NCBI GenBank assembly: GCA_002633005.1
Contig: NMRA01000121.1
Span: 503,726-565,017, forward strand
Source: Phoronis australis
Taxonomy: Eukaryota > Phoronida > Phoronidae
Direction of reading: 5' to 3'
DNA length: 61,292 bases
Shown: in pieces, positions 46,551 through 59,000 of the stretch
Position numbering within the stretch: the stretch's first letter is position 1
Layout: every line of letters begins with the position of its first letter
Position numbers and translations under genes: made by a program
The notes under the pieces: model-generated
Seen by the model: only the letters and a program-made list of their open reading frames with translations
The model's database searches: none
Told to the model about the DNA's origin: nothing

Positions 46551-48256
46551 TTAAAGGAGAATGCCACCGAAAAAACAACCTATTTTGTATCAATTTAGAT
46601 CGAATAGTTCTACTCGGTAACGAAAGGTTCGGTTGCGTTACCTGACACCTGACGGCAGACGGAGGTGTTGAAATTATACAATGACGTAATTGGATTCAGG
46701 CTCAGTCTGTTCAGCAGTTCACAACACTGGTTAGTGGTGTCAGCTTATCGCTTGAATTCATCGTTTAACACCAATAAATCATTAAACTTCGATGTAAAAC
46801 CCTTAAAAATACACCGAGTTCTTATTAAAACGCGTTGTTTTATTTCGCTGTTACGTATTTCGTGGGATTTGGACACACCCTAGCCTACAAAGTTCGGCAG
46901 GCCAATAAGGTCCGTAGCAGGAGTTTGGGGTCTGTTCGGAGATAAATTCGAAGTATTCTGATGTGAAATACAGACAGGAGAACGTAGATCTGTGTTGTGT
47001 TGTTGTGATTTTTGAGTTCTAAATACACAAAACGCTTGTTATCCCTGCAGTGGCTCGGAAACCGACCCGTCGCGGCCGGACTGACGGCTCGTAACCCCGG
47101 CCAGTGGCTCGGAGCCCGATAAGGCCCGTCACGGCCGCCGGGATTGGCACGAACATAAACCCAGCTTGAGTTGGAAACTAAACCTCCAGCCACGAAGAGA
47201 CTATATAATAGTGAGCCAAAGAAATAATGTGCACGTAATTATTTATGTGAATTAGCCACGAAACTGAACTTTACTTGACGGGGGCCGCCAAAGTCGGGTT
47301 CCCCTTCCACAGACCGTCAGAGCAAAGGTTGTACAGTAACAATGATTTGAATAACGTTTTTTTTCTAAATAAAGATTCCCCTAACATGTAACAATAGCAT
47401 ATGAAATCGAGTAATTGTTTCACAACAGCAAACATTGAATTAGCGTGCGCTCACACGGCCTCGGTGCCCGGTCAATTACCTTTGTTGCCGGCATCAAAAG
47501 CCTGTAACGCAGTGGTTTATTCATTGCTGGCTTTTCACAACATTTGAACTCATGAGCACTCGAAGGCATTACAACTTGTATCTAATGAGACAGGCTTTGT
47601 GTCAGTTACATAAAAGCATTGGTTAGGGTCATTTTAGGATGAGAATAATTCATTTTGAAACAGAACGCACAATAATAAATGTCTACATGGCAACTCGCCC
47701 GGCGCCAATCCCGACTTAGTCAAGAGCTCATCTGACGAAGACTTCACGGGTCGGATCGTTAGTTTTCTCAGCCTATCAGTTCGAACCAGAATACACTGAT
47801 CAAGAAATACTAGAGAGGCGCCGTGAACTTGCATAGGCAACGGAACGCATGGATAATTCTTTGGTGAGCCGGAATTCGTCAGAGAAGCGACGAAATGCCG
47901 GCCACAGATACGGAGATGTTTCACGGCCTCACGCTTGCTAATAACAGCATACCTTTCATTCTTCACTAGCGCGAGCCACTTTCTAAGTATTTCGGGCTCT
48001 CGAGGAAGGCGAAAAAACGATATACCCGTTTTCTTCGCATCTTCATAATTCGGACAAGGGGGAACCGATGCACCACAATATAGCAGCATTCACTCTGCAG
48101 ACGAACAACTGACGTCGCTGCGTCGCTTCTCACCTTCCTCACAGATTAACGCGACAAGTCTCGGCAAGGTGAGGTCGACCGTATAAGAGGCAATGTGGAT
48201 ATAGACCGATTAAGACGGTAAAAAGACTAATTAAATCGGGTGGCATTCTCCTTTAA
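46551..48256 (+). mobile_element. TTAA-flanked DNA transposon, copy E2
   Basis: TTAA at 46551-46554 and 48253-48256 bracket 1,698 bp with inverted ends AGGAGAATGCCACC / GGTGGCATTCTCCT. The insertion splits repeat X; the unoccupied paralogue at about 55020 reads CTTCGTTTAAGAATTCAACA. This is direct evidence for TTAA target-site duplication. It contains an antisense THAP frame of 151 codons and a broken sense FEPEY frame. It encodes no transposase. Confidence 0.88.
47634..48089 (-). CDS. THAP-domain reading frame in E2
   Basis: 151 codons: CPNYEDAKKTGISFFRLPRE, KWLALVKNERYA, KHLRICGRHFV, the core of a C2CH THAP DNA-binding domain, then PCVPLP. The first zinc cysteine is displaced (C-x6-C instead of the C-x4-C seen in E4) because of a one-base insertion near 48050, so the true start is damaged. 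THAP domains bind element ends in P-type transposases; here it is a stand-alone module with no catalytic domain. It overlaps the sense FEPEYTDQEILERRRE segment. Confidence 0.65.
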   Translation of the reverse strand: MLLYCGASVPPCPNYEDAKKTGISFFRLPREPEILRKWLALVKNERYAVISKREAVKHLRICGRHFVASLTNSGSPKNYPCVPLPMQVHGASLVFLDQCILVRTDRLRKLTIRPVKSSSDELLTKSGLAPGELPCRHLLLCVLFQNELFSS

Positions 48257-48960
48257 GATTTCAACATTGGCAATTAAACTGGGTCGATTCGTCATTATAT
48301 TAATTTATGAGAGCATCCACAATGAGACTTCTTCATTTTTAGAGGTTACCCATCCAAAGACATAAAGATGTTTTCTGCCCTGGATATCATAGGTCGTCAA
48401 ACTTATTGGTATTTGCCGGAGAGGGTGAGGGAGTGAGCCAAGATGTATGGTGATTTGTTTATTCAAATAAAACAAATATCTCTTTCAGAGTAGCAAATTA
48501 ATCTCAAATGAACTATGCCACTAGAACTGAGTTCAAGACTTATATGGTATTTGCTGTGACCATGTGTCAGTTAGAATAGTACGTCTGCAATGTATGACAT
48601 TTCTTAATTCTTAGTGCGTCAATTTAAAATACACAGTGTATCACTCTTACACATTACATATACAGTGCATTACAGTACATTGCTGTTCCAATGGTTTCGT
48701 GCTATTTGATTTTGCAACGATGCATTCCTGTCTAGCTGGCTAAAAATAAATTGAAATAGGCCTTTCATTCTGTTAAAATCAGTTTCATAATGGTGTTGGT
48801 TTTTTGTTTTTTTTTTTCAGTTACCAACAGGAACATCGAAACTATCATGTAAACTCTGACAGAGGTTCACATGTTAATATTCATCCGCAGAGCTCTTATC
48901 ATTATTATCAGCAATACGTTTTCAATGACTTTGTTATAATAGATCAAGCAAAAACAATTA

Positions 48961-49181
48961 ACAAAGGAGTTTAAAAGTCGTAAGGCTCTACACATCATTT
49001 GGTGCAAGCCCAATCTCAATAGGCATCTGGCACACCACAGGTTGTCATTGTTGGTCTAGTTTATTGTTGCTCCCTGTAACTGACTGTATCTGTGCTTCAT
49101 TACTTGTTGTTGGACCTAGCAAGGTGGCCACTGTGCTTTTTTTGTTCTTCTTCTGATGACGACACCAAAACATGTCAAGCC
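48961..49181 (+). repeat. Single Penelope-type terminal unit (third copy)
   Basis: Matches the right arm at 34507-34741: ACAAAGGAGTTTAAAAGTCG, TTGGTGCAAGCCCAATCTCA, CACACCACAGGTTGTCATTG, TAACTGACTGTATCTGTGC, and CTGATGA then GACACCAAAACATGTCAAG. Stem II of the hammerhead-like motif is deleted. Confidence 0.7.
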
Positions 49182-50731
49182 GGGTTAAATCCGTTGTTCT
49201 TATTAATAAATGTTTACGAAAATTTGAAAAGAGGTTCTCCCTGTCCCATGATTATGGCGGGGGATGACGGCCGCTTGGGTATGTTGATTGCAACCATCTA
49301 CTCCAATTAACCTTCTCAAAAAATTTTGACGTAAAATGCTTTAAATGGCACCCACTAAATAAAAATGTCATGTAATTTATCCCCCTGGCGCAAGCAGTGT
49401 CGATTTGGGCAACTGAACGGCGGACTCTTCGAAAAACAGGATTGCAGAAGTATTTGTTTAAACTGGGAACAAATAAAAACATAACGGCCTCCTGCGGTAT
49501 CCTTATACTCGTAAAAGGTACTTCTAAACTAATAGCAACATGACTTTGACGTTTAATCAGTGTGATGCATAATTTTCCGAAAAGCATCCGGCATATGGAG
49601 GACCTATGGTATGGTCACCATATCTACTAGGCAAGTTAAGACAGCGGTATTGTCTACGGCCCGGGCAGCCTAGGGACTGAACAAGTTTCAACTTTTAAAA
49701 AAATAACTGGTGATAATACTGAACACACATGGAAAACACTAAGATGTACGTTTCAACAATAAATCTGTTTTTCAAAGCTAGAAAGTTCTTGCAATTGGTA
49801 ATAAGGGCAATTTGTGGGCTGTGGGGGTAAAATTGGTGGCGATCGTGGTGAGAGTTGGTAGCGACCGGAGGGACAGGGTCAAAATTGGTGGTGAAATTAC
49901 CCAAAGTCTTCACTCGGTCAAGCCTATGTCATATGCCCCAAAATATATGCGTATACGCATTATGGTGACCAAAACATTGTATTGATGTTTTTATTTTGCT
50001 GTTGTTGGAGTTTCTGTAGGCCCACGCGTACTTTTACGTGTATCCAAACTTGTTGGCACACACTTAACGTCTTTGTTGCTATTAGCAATCGTGTTGGTAG
50101 GGGTTCCAGCACTGCTGTGCCCGAGAGGCTATGGTATTGTTGTGGCCGTCCTGGCAACGCGACTGGTGGAAACTTTCCTTGTAGTGATACATTTCGTCTG
50201 ATGAAACCTACTAAGGATTTAAACTAGACGCTTACAACTATTCAAGGTTTGACAAGTTTTTTGTAGAGTAGCCAATATTCTGGCCACTCGAACTTCTCAG
50301 ATTTTCCCATTGACATGATATTTCGAGAACCAAAGTCTTTCGCGAACTTCAGAATTGTTTACAAATTCATGCCTTTTATGCGAGCATTTTATATCGTGAG
50401 TACAAATACAGTTTCTACATGTAAATCGTGAATAGAATATGTTTGTAAGAAAAAATTAGCAGTGGCTGTAAAGATAATACGTAACTACGTTTACGGAGAA
50501 AGAACGCGTTAACAGAAAACGTGCTTGGATAAGGTGATTTGGAAGACGTGATTACATAATCCGCCACGACTCTAGTTCTGAAGTCCAGGGCAAGCATTGG
50601 AATGAGTATGATATTACTAGAAATGTGAACTATGACCTGTCATCCGTTTTCAGATAATCAAACTGGACGGGTGCTGAAGCTTCCGTATATCTCAACTAGA
50701 ACGAGACAAGAGTAAACGAGTTTAACAGAAA
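49182..50731. other. Upstream region of gene C, no gene seen
   Basis: Short unrelated open frames only. The promoter of the SLC22-type gene must lie near its right end; no TATA box is obvious. Confidence 0.4.
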
Positions 50732-51121
50732 ATGCTTGAAGTAGACGAAATTCTTAGTCAGTTAGGAAAACCAGGAAGATACCATGTTGGAATCACCTTT
50801 CTCATCCTCCTAAATATGTGGCCGGTTGGCTTTAACCACTCAATTATGGCGTTCTTTGGAGCGCATACGATACATGAATGTCGTCTGCCGCACGAAGACA
50901 ACAACGTAACGCAGTGGAACAGGGAACTGTTTGCATATGTTTTCTTAAACCAAACACTTCGCGTCGATGTCGGCTCGCCAGTTCAGAACCACCAAGCTAA
51001 TGTCTCGCGAGTTGATTCCTGTCATGTGATTGAAAATTCCAGCGATGATTCAGCAAAGATCAGCTGTCCGTTTGGATGGAAGTATGACGTAGAACCTGGC
51101 GAGAATACAATTGTTACCGAG
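50732..51121 (+). CDS. Gene C exon 1: first helix and extracellular loop
   Basis: Starts MLEVDEILSQLGKPGRYH, the typical SLC22 N-terminus (LGxFGRYQ type), followed by a helix (VGITFLILLNMWPVG) and a cysteine-containing loop of about 90 residues. The loop has several N-glycosylation sequons (NNVT, NQTL, NVSR, NSSD). It ends TIVTE in phase 0 at a GTAATG donor. Confidence 0.85.
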
Positions 51122-52959
51122 GTAATGTAATAGTTCAAGTCAACACAATTTCAAATTCATTGTATCTTAGTTCCACGCGTGATCAGAATTTGTGTTACAG
51201 CTGCAATGGGTGGTGCTAATAAATCAGGTCGCTGTTTTTGACATCTAACTTGATTGTGAGCAAAAAGCAGACCATTGTGTGATTAAGGGTCATTTACCCG
51301 AATGCAATCATTTTTGGGAGGAGCTCTTGCTTCACTTTTCAAGTTCAACAATGGAAAGTAAGTTGTCTTGCCAACCTGCTGTGGTGTTTCTTTAAATGTA
51401 GATTTGAGTTTTCCAGTTCTGAGCGATTTTCATAATTGAACTCCGTTTAACGTAGTCCTTATAGCCGTGTCATCGACTTGTATTCGTCAGGTGGCACACA
51501 TGTATTCGTCAGGTTGAACTCAACAGCTTTTGTTGACTTTGGGCTCGAAAAACCAGGTTACGTCAGTTCCAACAATCTGTTCCAAAGGATGTTCAAAACC
51601 TGAAAATATGAACAGTATACAGGGCCATGGACTTTGCACAAATTCTATTAACAATGATTCCAAAGTCAATTTTTCCATCCTTTACGACTACCGGAAGTGC
51701 ATGCAGCCGGCTACTTGAAAAACAAAAAAATACGCCGAATCGGCAATTTTCACCCCAAACCCACCGCCGTGTTCATGCAGACAGACAGTGCATTCAGACT
51801 GCCAAAACTCCACATTAGACTCCGGTGAAGGGGGGTGTCGACCAGCCAGGTGTTTAACAAACCCAAAATGTCTGAAGGGTATCCAGTGGGTGATTGTAGG
51901 TATTGAGTGATTGCACGTAGGCTCGATCAAAACAACGTGAAGTACCAAGTGGATACAGAAATTGTCCAAATAGGCACAGAAAACTATCAACTAGGCTATA
52001 GGAATAGAATGAAGGTTCCGGACAGGCTTAGTGAGGAGAACTTTCCAGACATATTGAAAAACGCATTTGCAGACAAACTTGGTGCGCAGTACTGTCGATA
52101 TGTGGATACAAATTACATGTATTAGTGTAGCCAACGTGGTGTTGTGGCTCGCTTTGTGCCACATGGACAGGGTGTTGTTTTATTTGTGTACAGGGTGTTG
52201 TTTTATTTGTCGTTACTAAATGAATGAATAACTAAATACATCGCAACGCTAATAAATGTAAAAAACTTTGTAAAGTACCTGAACTCACACATATTGCTAT
52301 TGGCATTTCAGTGGGACTTGGTATGTGATCGAGCTTATCTCAATTCCCTGTCAGCTACTATATACTTTCTCGGCGTGCTGATTGGAGGACTCGCATGCGG
52401 CCACCTTGCTGATAAGTATGGCCGGCGCAGCATTATTCTTGCGACCCTTGTGATTGCTACTGTCCTTGGTACTGGCTTGGCGTTTGTCGACAACTATGTG
52501 CTGTTCGTGGTGATACGATTCGTGATAGGATTTTGTATGCAGGTATTGGGATTTCGGTCGCGCTCGTTTTTCCCGATGCACGTGCCTACGAGCGACTGCG
52601 ATAGCTATGTTTGTATCTATGCTATTTTCAATGGGGAACTGTACCCGTTCAGTAGGTTAACGATAGAAAAATTGTTGATAATCTAAAAATCTTGTGAATA
52701 TGCTAAGGGAAAGTAAAGCTTTCAGTAAAATCCAAAATGGCGCATTCCTTTTTACGTCAGCCCCTGCATCAGTTCTCACGTTTACGCAACATGTGGAAAC
52801 ATTTGAATTATAAAAAATGCAGTTTTCAACTGTTTTGGAAGTTTTAACACCGCGTATTCCAGAGTTTATCCGTCCATAATGACCGCTGCGTTCAGTTTGA
52901 TTTTTATTATCGTTATGATTATGATTATCATTATCATTATCGTAATCATTATCATTATC

Positions 52960-53015
<56 letters not shown>

Positions 53016-56000
53016 CATCATTATTATCAATATTATCATTATTATTATTTTTACTATTATTACAATCATCTGTGCTTACTCACGTACTGTATGTGACAGT
53101 GTCTCAATTAAGACACGTGTATTTTGATTGCAGTTTAAGCGGGTCTCGCCCAAAACGCTACTGTTTTTTGTGATGTCGATATTTTGTTTCAAGGTAGGCA
53201 ACATTACTAGCCTTCGCCGCTTATGACATCGTAGTCCAGTAGTTCAGAAAATCAGAGTAATGACCGAGAGAGAAACTTAGTAATTGTATAATTAAATTAT
53301 TCGTCATCGTTGTTTTACAGCATCATCCACAGACAGGTCAAAAAGCTCATTAAGGACATTTCAAACTTTATTCACAAAAACTGGCCATTTTTACAATATT
53401 TCACAGGTGTCTAGCAAAATACCTAATTTTCATTCTCGGAGAACTTCAACTACGAAATATATACCGAGTAGCGAGAAAAAAGTTTTAACAAAACCACCTT
53501 GGAACCGCACAACCGCGTGGAAATGTATTTACTACTTATCCGAGGTCAAAGGTTACGACGTGTACATATGGGTACACTAAGGATTAATAAGGTAAAATGT
53601 TTTGCTTCTCTGAACGCTGGTGAGTTGTGATACTATAACTGTACAAACGATCCATACCAGTGAGCTTGGCAATTCCTATAAACACCATTACTTGTTTTAG
53701 GGCCTCCAGTCCTCTAGCTTCATCCTGATGACTGAGCTCTTTACCCCAAGAGGGCGCTCCTTTGCCGGAGTGTTATCACGTTTTGCAGTCGACGCGTTTT
53801 ACATGCTTCTTGCATTGATAACGTACCTCGTAAAAGACTGGAGACACGTGCAGCTTGTTTGCACGGCTCCGTTCTTTTTACTCGTTTGTGAAATATGGTG
53901 AGTATCCTGAACCCATTGATAACAAAGCATTGTGTTATCCGTTAGTGTTTTTGTGTGTATTTAATGTCAATGCAGCGGCTGTTATACAGTGAATGCCTAA
54001 AAATTAACCTGAATATCAAGCTATTTCCGGAAGACGAGAGAGAAATGCAAACTCACAAGGCTCGGCATTCCTCAAGATGGAAATGCTTGGCTTAGTGATT
54101 TCGCACGGGAGTCGATCGATTTTGCTCTCAAATGCTTATCATAGGGAGCTTCCTTCACCAATATGCTTCGGGTCTTTGCTTTTTTCGCACAACTTGAGAG
54201 ATTATCCCTTGACTTTTTATGCCAGTTTCGATCAGCATTACACGCCTTTTGCGTCAGCCATTTTCACGGCGCCCAGCAACGAAACAGCTGATGAGGTCGT
54301 CGCCTCGATTTCAGTTAACAATGACTTGAAACTTTTGTCATGAAGAATGACAGAATCACAACAGATTTTGCTGTTTTCATTTATAACCGTGTAAAAAATA
54401 TCTTCGAAAGCGTGCTTTTCGGTCGTAAAACAGATTATGTCCCTTTTTAAAAGAATTAATATTCCGTATTAAATTAGTTGATTTATTTAAAACTTACGTT
54501 TACTTCCTAACCTAGTAGTTTTATCGGAAAATATTGAATTAAGTGGATATTAGTATCCTGTTTGAATTTGGCATTGCCAAACATATTTGCGTACAAACGA
54601 CGCTTTTAAGTCAAAAGTTTGTCACGGTTGCAGTTGAATTGAATCAGCGAGTTTTCATTGTTCGGTACATTCCTTTTTCTTTCTGAATGTGGTAAAATTC
54701 AAAGAACAATCAAAGTATAACAGCCTCTACTTCAGTGAAGACTTTTCTTCCCCAGTTTTAGCTGCCAAATATGAAAAATGGATTAATGCGGTAAACCTCA
54801 TAAAATCGGAATCTAGCCATGATACCACTTGATTTCTGTTAACAACAAGAACATCGAAGCCATCAGTTACTCATGAAAACGCTAGAGAATTGAATGGCCA
54901 ACCCTAAAATTGCGGCAAATTAGAAAACGACGCATGTACTCATTGCCTGTGACTTGAATTATCGGCTCATTTTGGTGACAATTCAAGGTGGGATGAGCGT
55001 GATAATGTTTAAACGCCAAAACACTTCGTTTAAGAATTCAACATTGGCAACCAAGCAGCGACGAAATGCCGCTCCAACTTTTTATGAGGCTTAAAGAAGA
55101 ATTCCACCCGATTTAATTAGTCTTTTTACCGTTTTAGTCTGTCTATATCCACATCACCTCGTATAAAGTCGATCATACCTCGCCGACAGGTGTCGCGTTA
55201 ACCTGTGAAGAAGGTGAGAAACGACGCAGCGACGTCAGTGGTTCTTCTGCAGAGTGAGTGCCGCTGTGGTGTGGTGTATCGTTCCCGCTTGTGCGAATTA
55301 TGAAGCTGCGAGGAAAGCGAGTATGTCATTTTTTCGACTTCCTCGAGAGCCCATGATGCTTCGGAAGTGGCTCGCGGTAGTGAAGACTGAAAAGTACGCC
55401 GTAAATTATATCAAGTATGAGGCCGTGAAACTTCGCCTTGTCTGTCAGTTACCTGCATTTCGTCGGATCGGTTGTTGATCAGTTTTTGATTATAGAGAAT
55501 TGTAGTTGGCCATGAAAACATAAACAATTACAATTAATTCAAGGTGTGAGAACATAACGTTTTACATAACCTGCTTGATGACTGACTCGATCGTGAGGCT
55601 TCTGTTTGGTCCTCAGGGTGTAGGATGTTATCGTCAGTTCTTTTTCTCAGCCCTCAAAAAACGTCGTGAGCACACCTCTGTTTAGGTGCGGCGCAAAATC
55701 AGGATGGTCCATGAGACATATCTGTGCTTCTCCAAGAAAGTGTTGCACCTGCGGAGTTTCGTGGCTGCAAACGCAAGCGTCGTTTCCATAATCGTGCAGT
55801 TAGCTCACTAACACCATGACAACTCATTCAAACGGTTTACGGAACCATATATCCATATGTTCCGTTGTCTGTGTACGTTCAAGGAGCCTCTCTATTATTT
55901 CTTGATCAGTGTATTCCGGTTCGAACTGTGAAACCTGACGATCCACTTGTGAAATTTCCGTCGGATGAATACTCGTCGGGATTGCGAGTTGCCACGTTGA

Positions 56001-59000
56001 CGTTTAGTATCGTGCGTTCTGTTTTAAAATGAATTATTCTCACCCTAACAAATGCTTATATAAAACTGAAACAAAGTCTGTCTCATTAGATACGATTTGT
56101 AATGCCTTGGAATGTTCGTGAGTGCAAGTGTTTTGAGAAGCCAGCAATGAATAAATCACTGCGTTACCGGCTTTCCATGCAATTGGTAAACTAATTTGAC
56201 AAGGGCCCCGAGGTCATGTGAGCGCATACTGATTCAGTGTTTGGTGACAAAAATCTGTTGTGAAACAATAACTCGATTTTATATCAATTCTTAGGTATGA
56301 GTTGCAGGCAGGAAAATTGATTGTGTTTTGTATGACAACTACACTGTCTTTTAAAAACTTCATTTCCACGTCTTTTGTTATGTTGAATTTAGTAACTGAA
56401 GGGACTGCCAAATAGCAGCATTCATGTCTCTGTCTGATATTGTTGGCTGACTTTTTCTGACACGCTATCTTAATTTCTGAACACATATCATTTTGTATAC
56501 AAACTTATTTGTACACAACAGTGTTCACATTTTCACTTTTTTTCTAAATTGAGTTTGCTCCCGACTGTTGTCACAAATTCATTTGTTACAGGATACTACC
56601 GGAATCTCCACGGTGGCTCGCCAGCCATGGTCGTCAAAAAGACGCCAACAAGATTTTTCGTAAAGCCGCTAAATTTAACAACATCAGGCTGTCAGAAAAT
56701 ATTTTCGGGGAGGAAACCGAAATGTTTAAAGAACAAACCTCAGAAGGAAAGGAGGACTCGCGATTCAAAAAGCAGCACAACAGTTTAGACTTGTTGAGAA
56801 CACCTAATCTACGAAAGAGGTCTATAATCCTATTTTATCTTTCGTAAGTACATATTTTGTGACTTTTGACAGGTCTTGAAAGCTACATGTAGTTAATTAC
56901 GAGTGTTGTGAATTTGCAGTCGCGTAGATTTGATGATACACGACACCAGGAGACGACATATCAAGCGGCACAATCAGGAAACTTTGTAAAGGGTTACATG
57001 TTATGATATGCAGAAATTTCTCAAAAGAAGTTCTTTTTCAGAATTCATCTGCACACACAAGATTTGGCCATGATCCCGGCACGTTTTAACTCTAAAAAGC
57101 CTGTTATATGTTTAAGGTGTTAGTGTGCAGAACGAATAATATTAAGACTTTGAAATACAATCACACATCAGTACTTTGTCAAATTTATGTAAACAGCAAA
57201 GTTCGGAAACCTCCACGTTTGGTTGTGTGTTAGATGATACCACGTGGTAAAGTATCCAAGAACAGTGAAAGTTTACAGAAACGGGTTTTTAGGTTTTCGA
57301 GTAGGCCCACCACATTTCTCGTGACAACGATTTTTAAATCAACCTTTCTAAAACACGTGGAGTTGAAGTTCTACATCTGATGGCATTTAACATTATTTTA
57401 ATCTTGTGTTCACATTTGGACATGCCTGAATAAAGCGTTAAAAATCACCAGTTCTGATTTTGATACAAGTATTCAGAATGGCCCACAGCACCACTAGCAC
57501 TCTCAATTTCATTTATTTACCCACAATGCAACGCATTTATCAAGCAGCTTCATATGCCCATGTTTTTCTCACTACCTTATATCCTAATTATTGCCCAATT
57601 CATCATTGTATACAGGCAAATAAGTCCTGAAAGGCCTTTTTTCTACCTCCTCGAAAGAGGAGAGTTCAATCCAAAATGGCCCTATGGAACTATAGACTAC
57701 TGACATCCAAACCGGGAAGGCCCTGCCGCTTGTTTTTGGCTATTCCAAGTGACGAAGTAGCGTAAAGTACCAGTAACGCTCGCCCTTACTTTCCAAAGTC
57801 TACGTACATATATATGTGTGTGTGTGTGGGTGGTTCAGGAGAGATTGTTCGATTTCTTTGCGTTTTAATTGCCTCTGGTTTCACTCCATCAAAATCTGCG
57901 CGCCAGGCGTTCAATGAAATAATTTCTATTTTCTCAATTTTACCTCACAGTTTGAAAATAAGATGCGTTTTTGCCACGTTAGTCCATATCAACGTCAAGA
58001 TACGGATTACAAAATATTAACTTGACAGGCTAACCCGTGGAGATCATTCAATTGTACTAAGAACTATATTCAAGTAAAGTAGGTTGCGCTGTGGCCAAGT
58101 TGTCTCCATCTCAGTCTTGCACTCTTTACCCTACTATGACACTTGAAAATCTGAATTAGTGATAACTTCTAATCAGAAAGTACACAAGTATCTATTTTTG
58201 CTTTAAAATGTCTTTTATTCAGAATTAGCAATTCCAAAAGGAAAAAATAATACATGGCGTTCTTAAGGGTATGCTAACATGTCGCAAGTATGAAAATGGT
58301 AGTTTGAACACTTTAAAAACTGTTTTAAGTGCAAAGACTCGATCGCCACAAGTGTCACTTATTTCCGGCTCTAGCTATAAGATAACTGGTGCGTGTTAAA
58401 CAATCAACATGAATATTACGTGTTTTACGAGATTCCTCTAGTCTTCTTGATAGAACGTCATGTGTTTAAAGCGGAGTTCGCGGTCCTCCTGGCTGTCACT
58501 GAACACGCCCCGAGTATACGTATGACTTTGACTTGAGTTTAACTTTTTCAGGTTTGCAACGGTTGTCGTTGATGTTGGGAATACGTATGCCGTATCGACG
58601 TTACCGGGAAACAAATATTTACTGTTTTTTCTTGCAAGCTTGGCGTCAGCTTTAGTTTCGTTAACGTTGATTCCACTGCAGAAGCGGTATGTGCTTTACA
58701 TTGATATGCTGTTTAGCTGAATTTTATAAACCTCTTTTAGACTGATGCACCGTAACTCTTCACTTATTTAGCACATTTTGACCGACAACTGAAATTCCAT
58801 TTTGTTAAATTTCTCAATAAAAAGATTAACCATGGCTTATAGTGTGTAGACGTCATCAAACAACATTTGATGAAACTTCCATTGTTTGCAAAACTGTAAT
58901 CAGCCTTTGAAAAAAGAAAAATGGACATTTGGGCAATTGTGCGAAACAAATAGACAATGACCATTGTCTCACGCTACTGGGAAACCAAGTTAGGTTGAAT

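Noticed and set aside
50190-50215. GTCTGATGAAACC, partial hammerhead-like core
   Set aside because: No stem II or GAAAC follows; CTGATGA alone is expected by chance in 61 kb.
52866-53127. Open frames rich in isoleucine on both strands
   Set aside because: They are translation of an ATT/ATC microsatellite.
54077-54343. 88-codon open frame in gene C intron 3
   Set aside because: No recognised domain and no phase-compatible splice sites linking it to the transporter.
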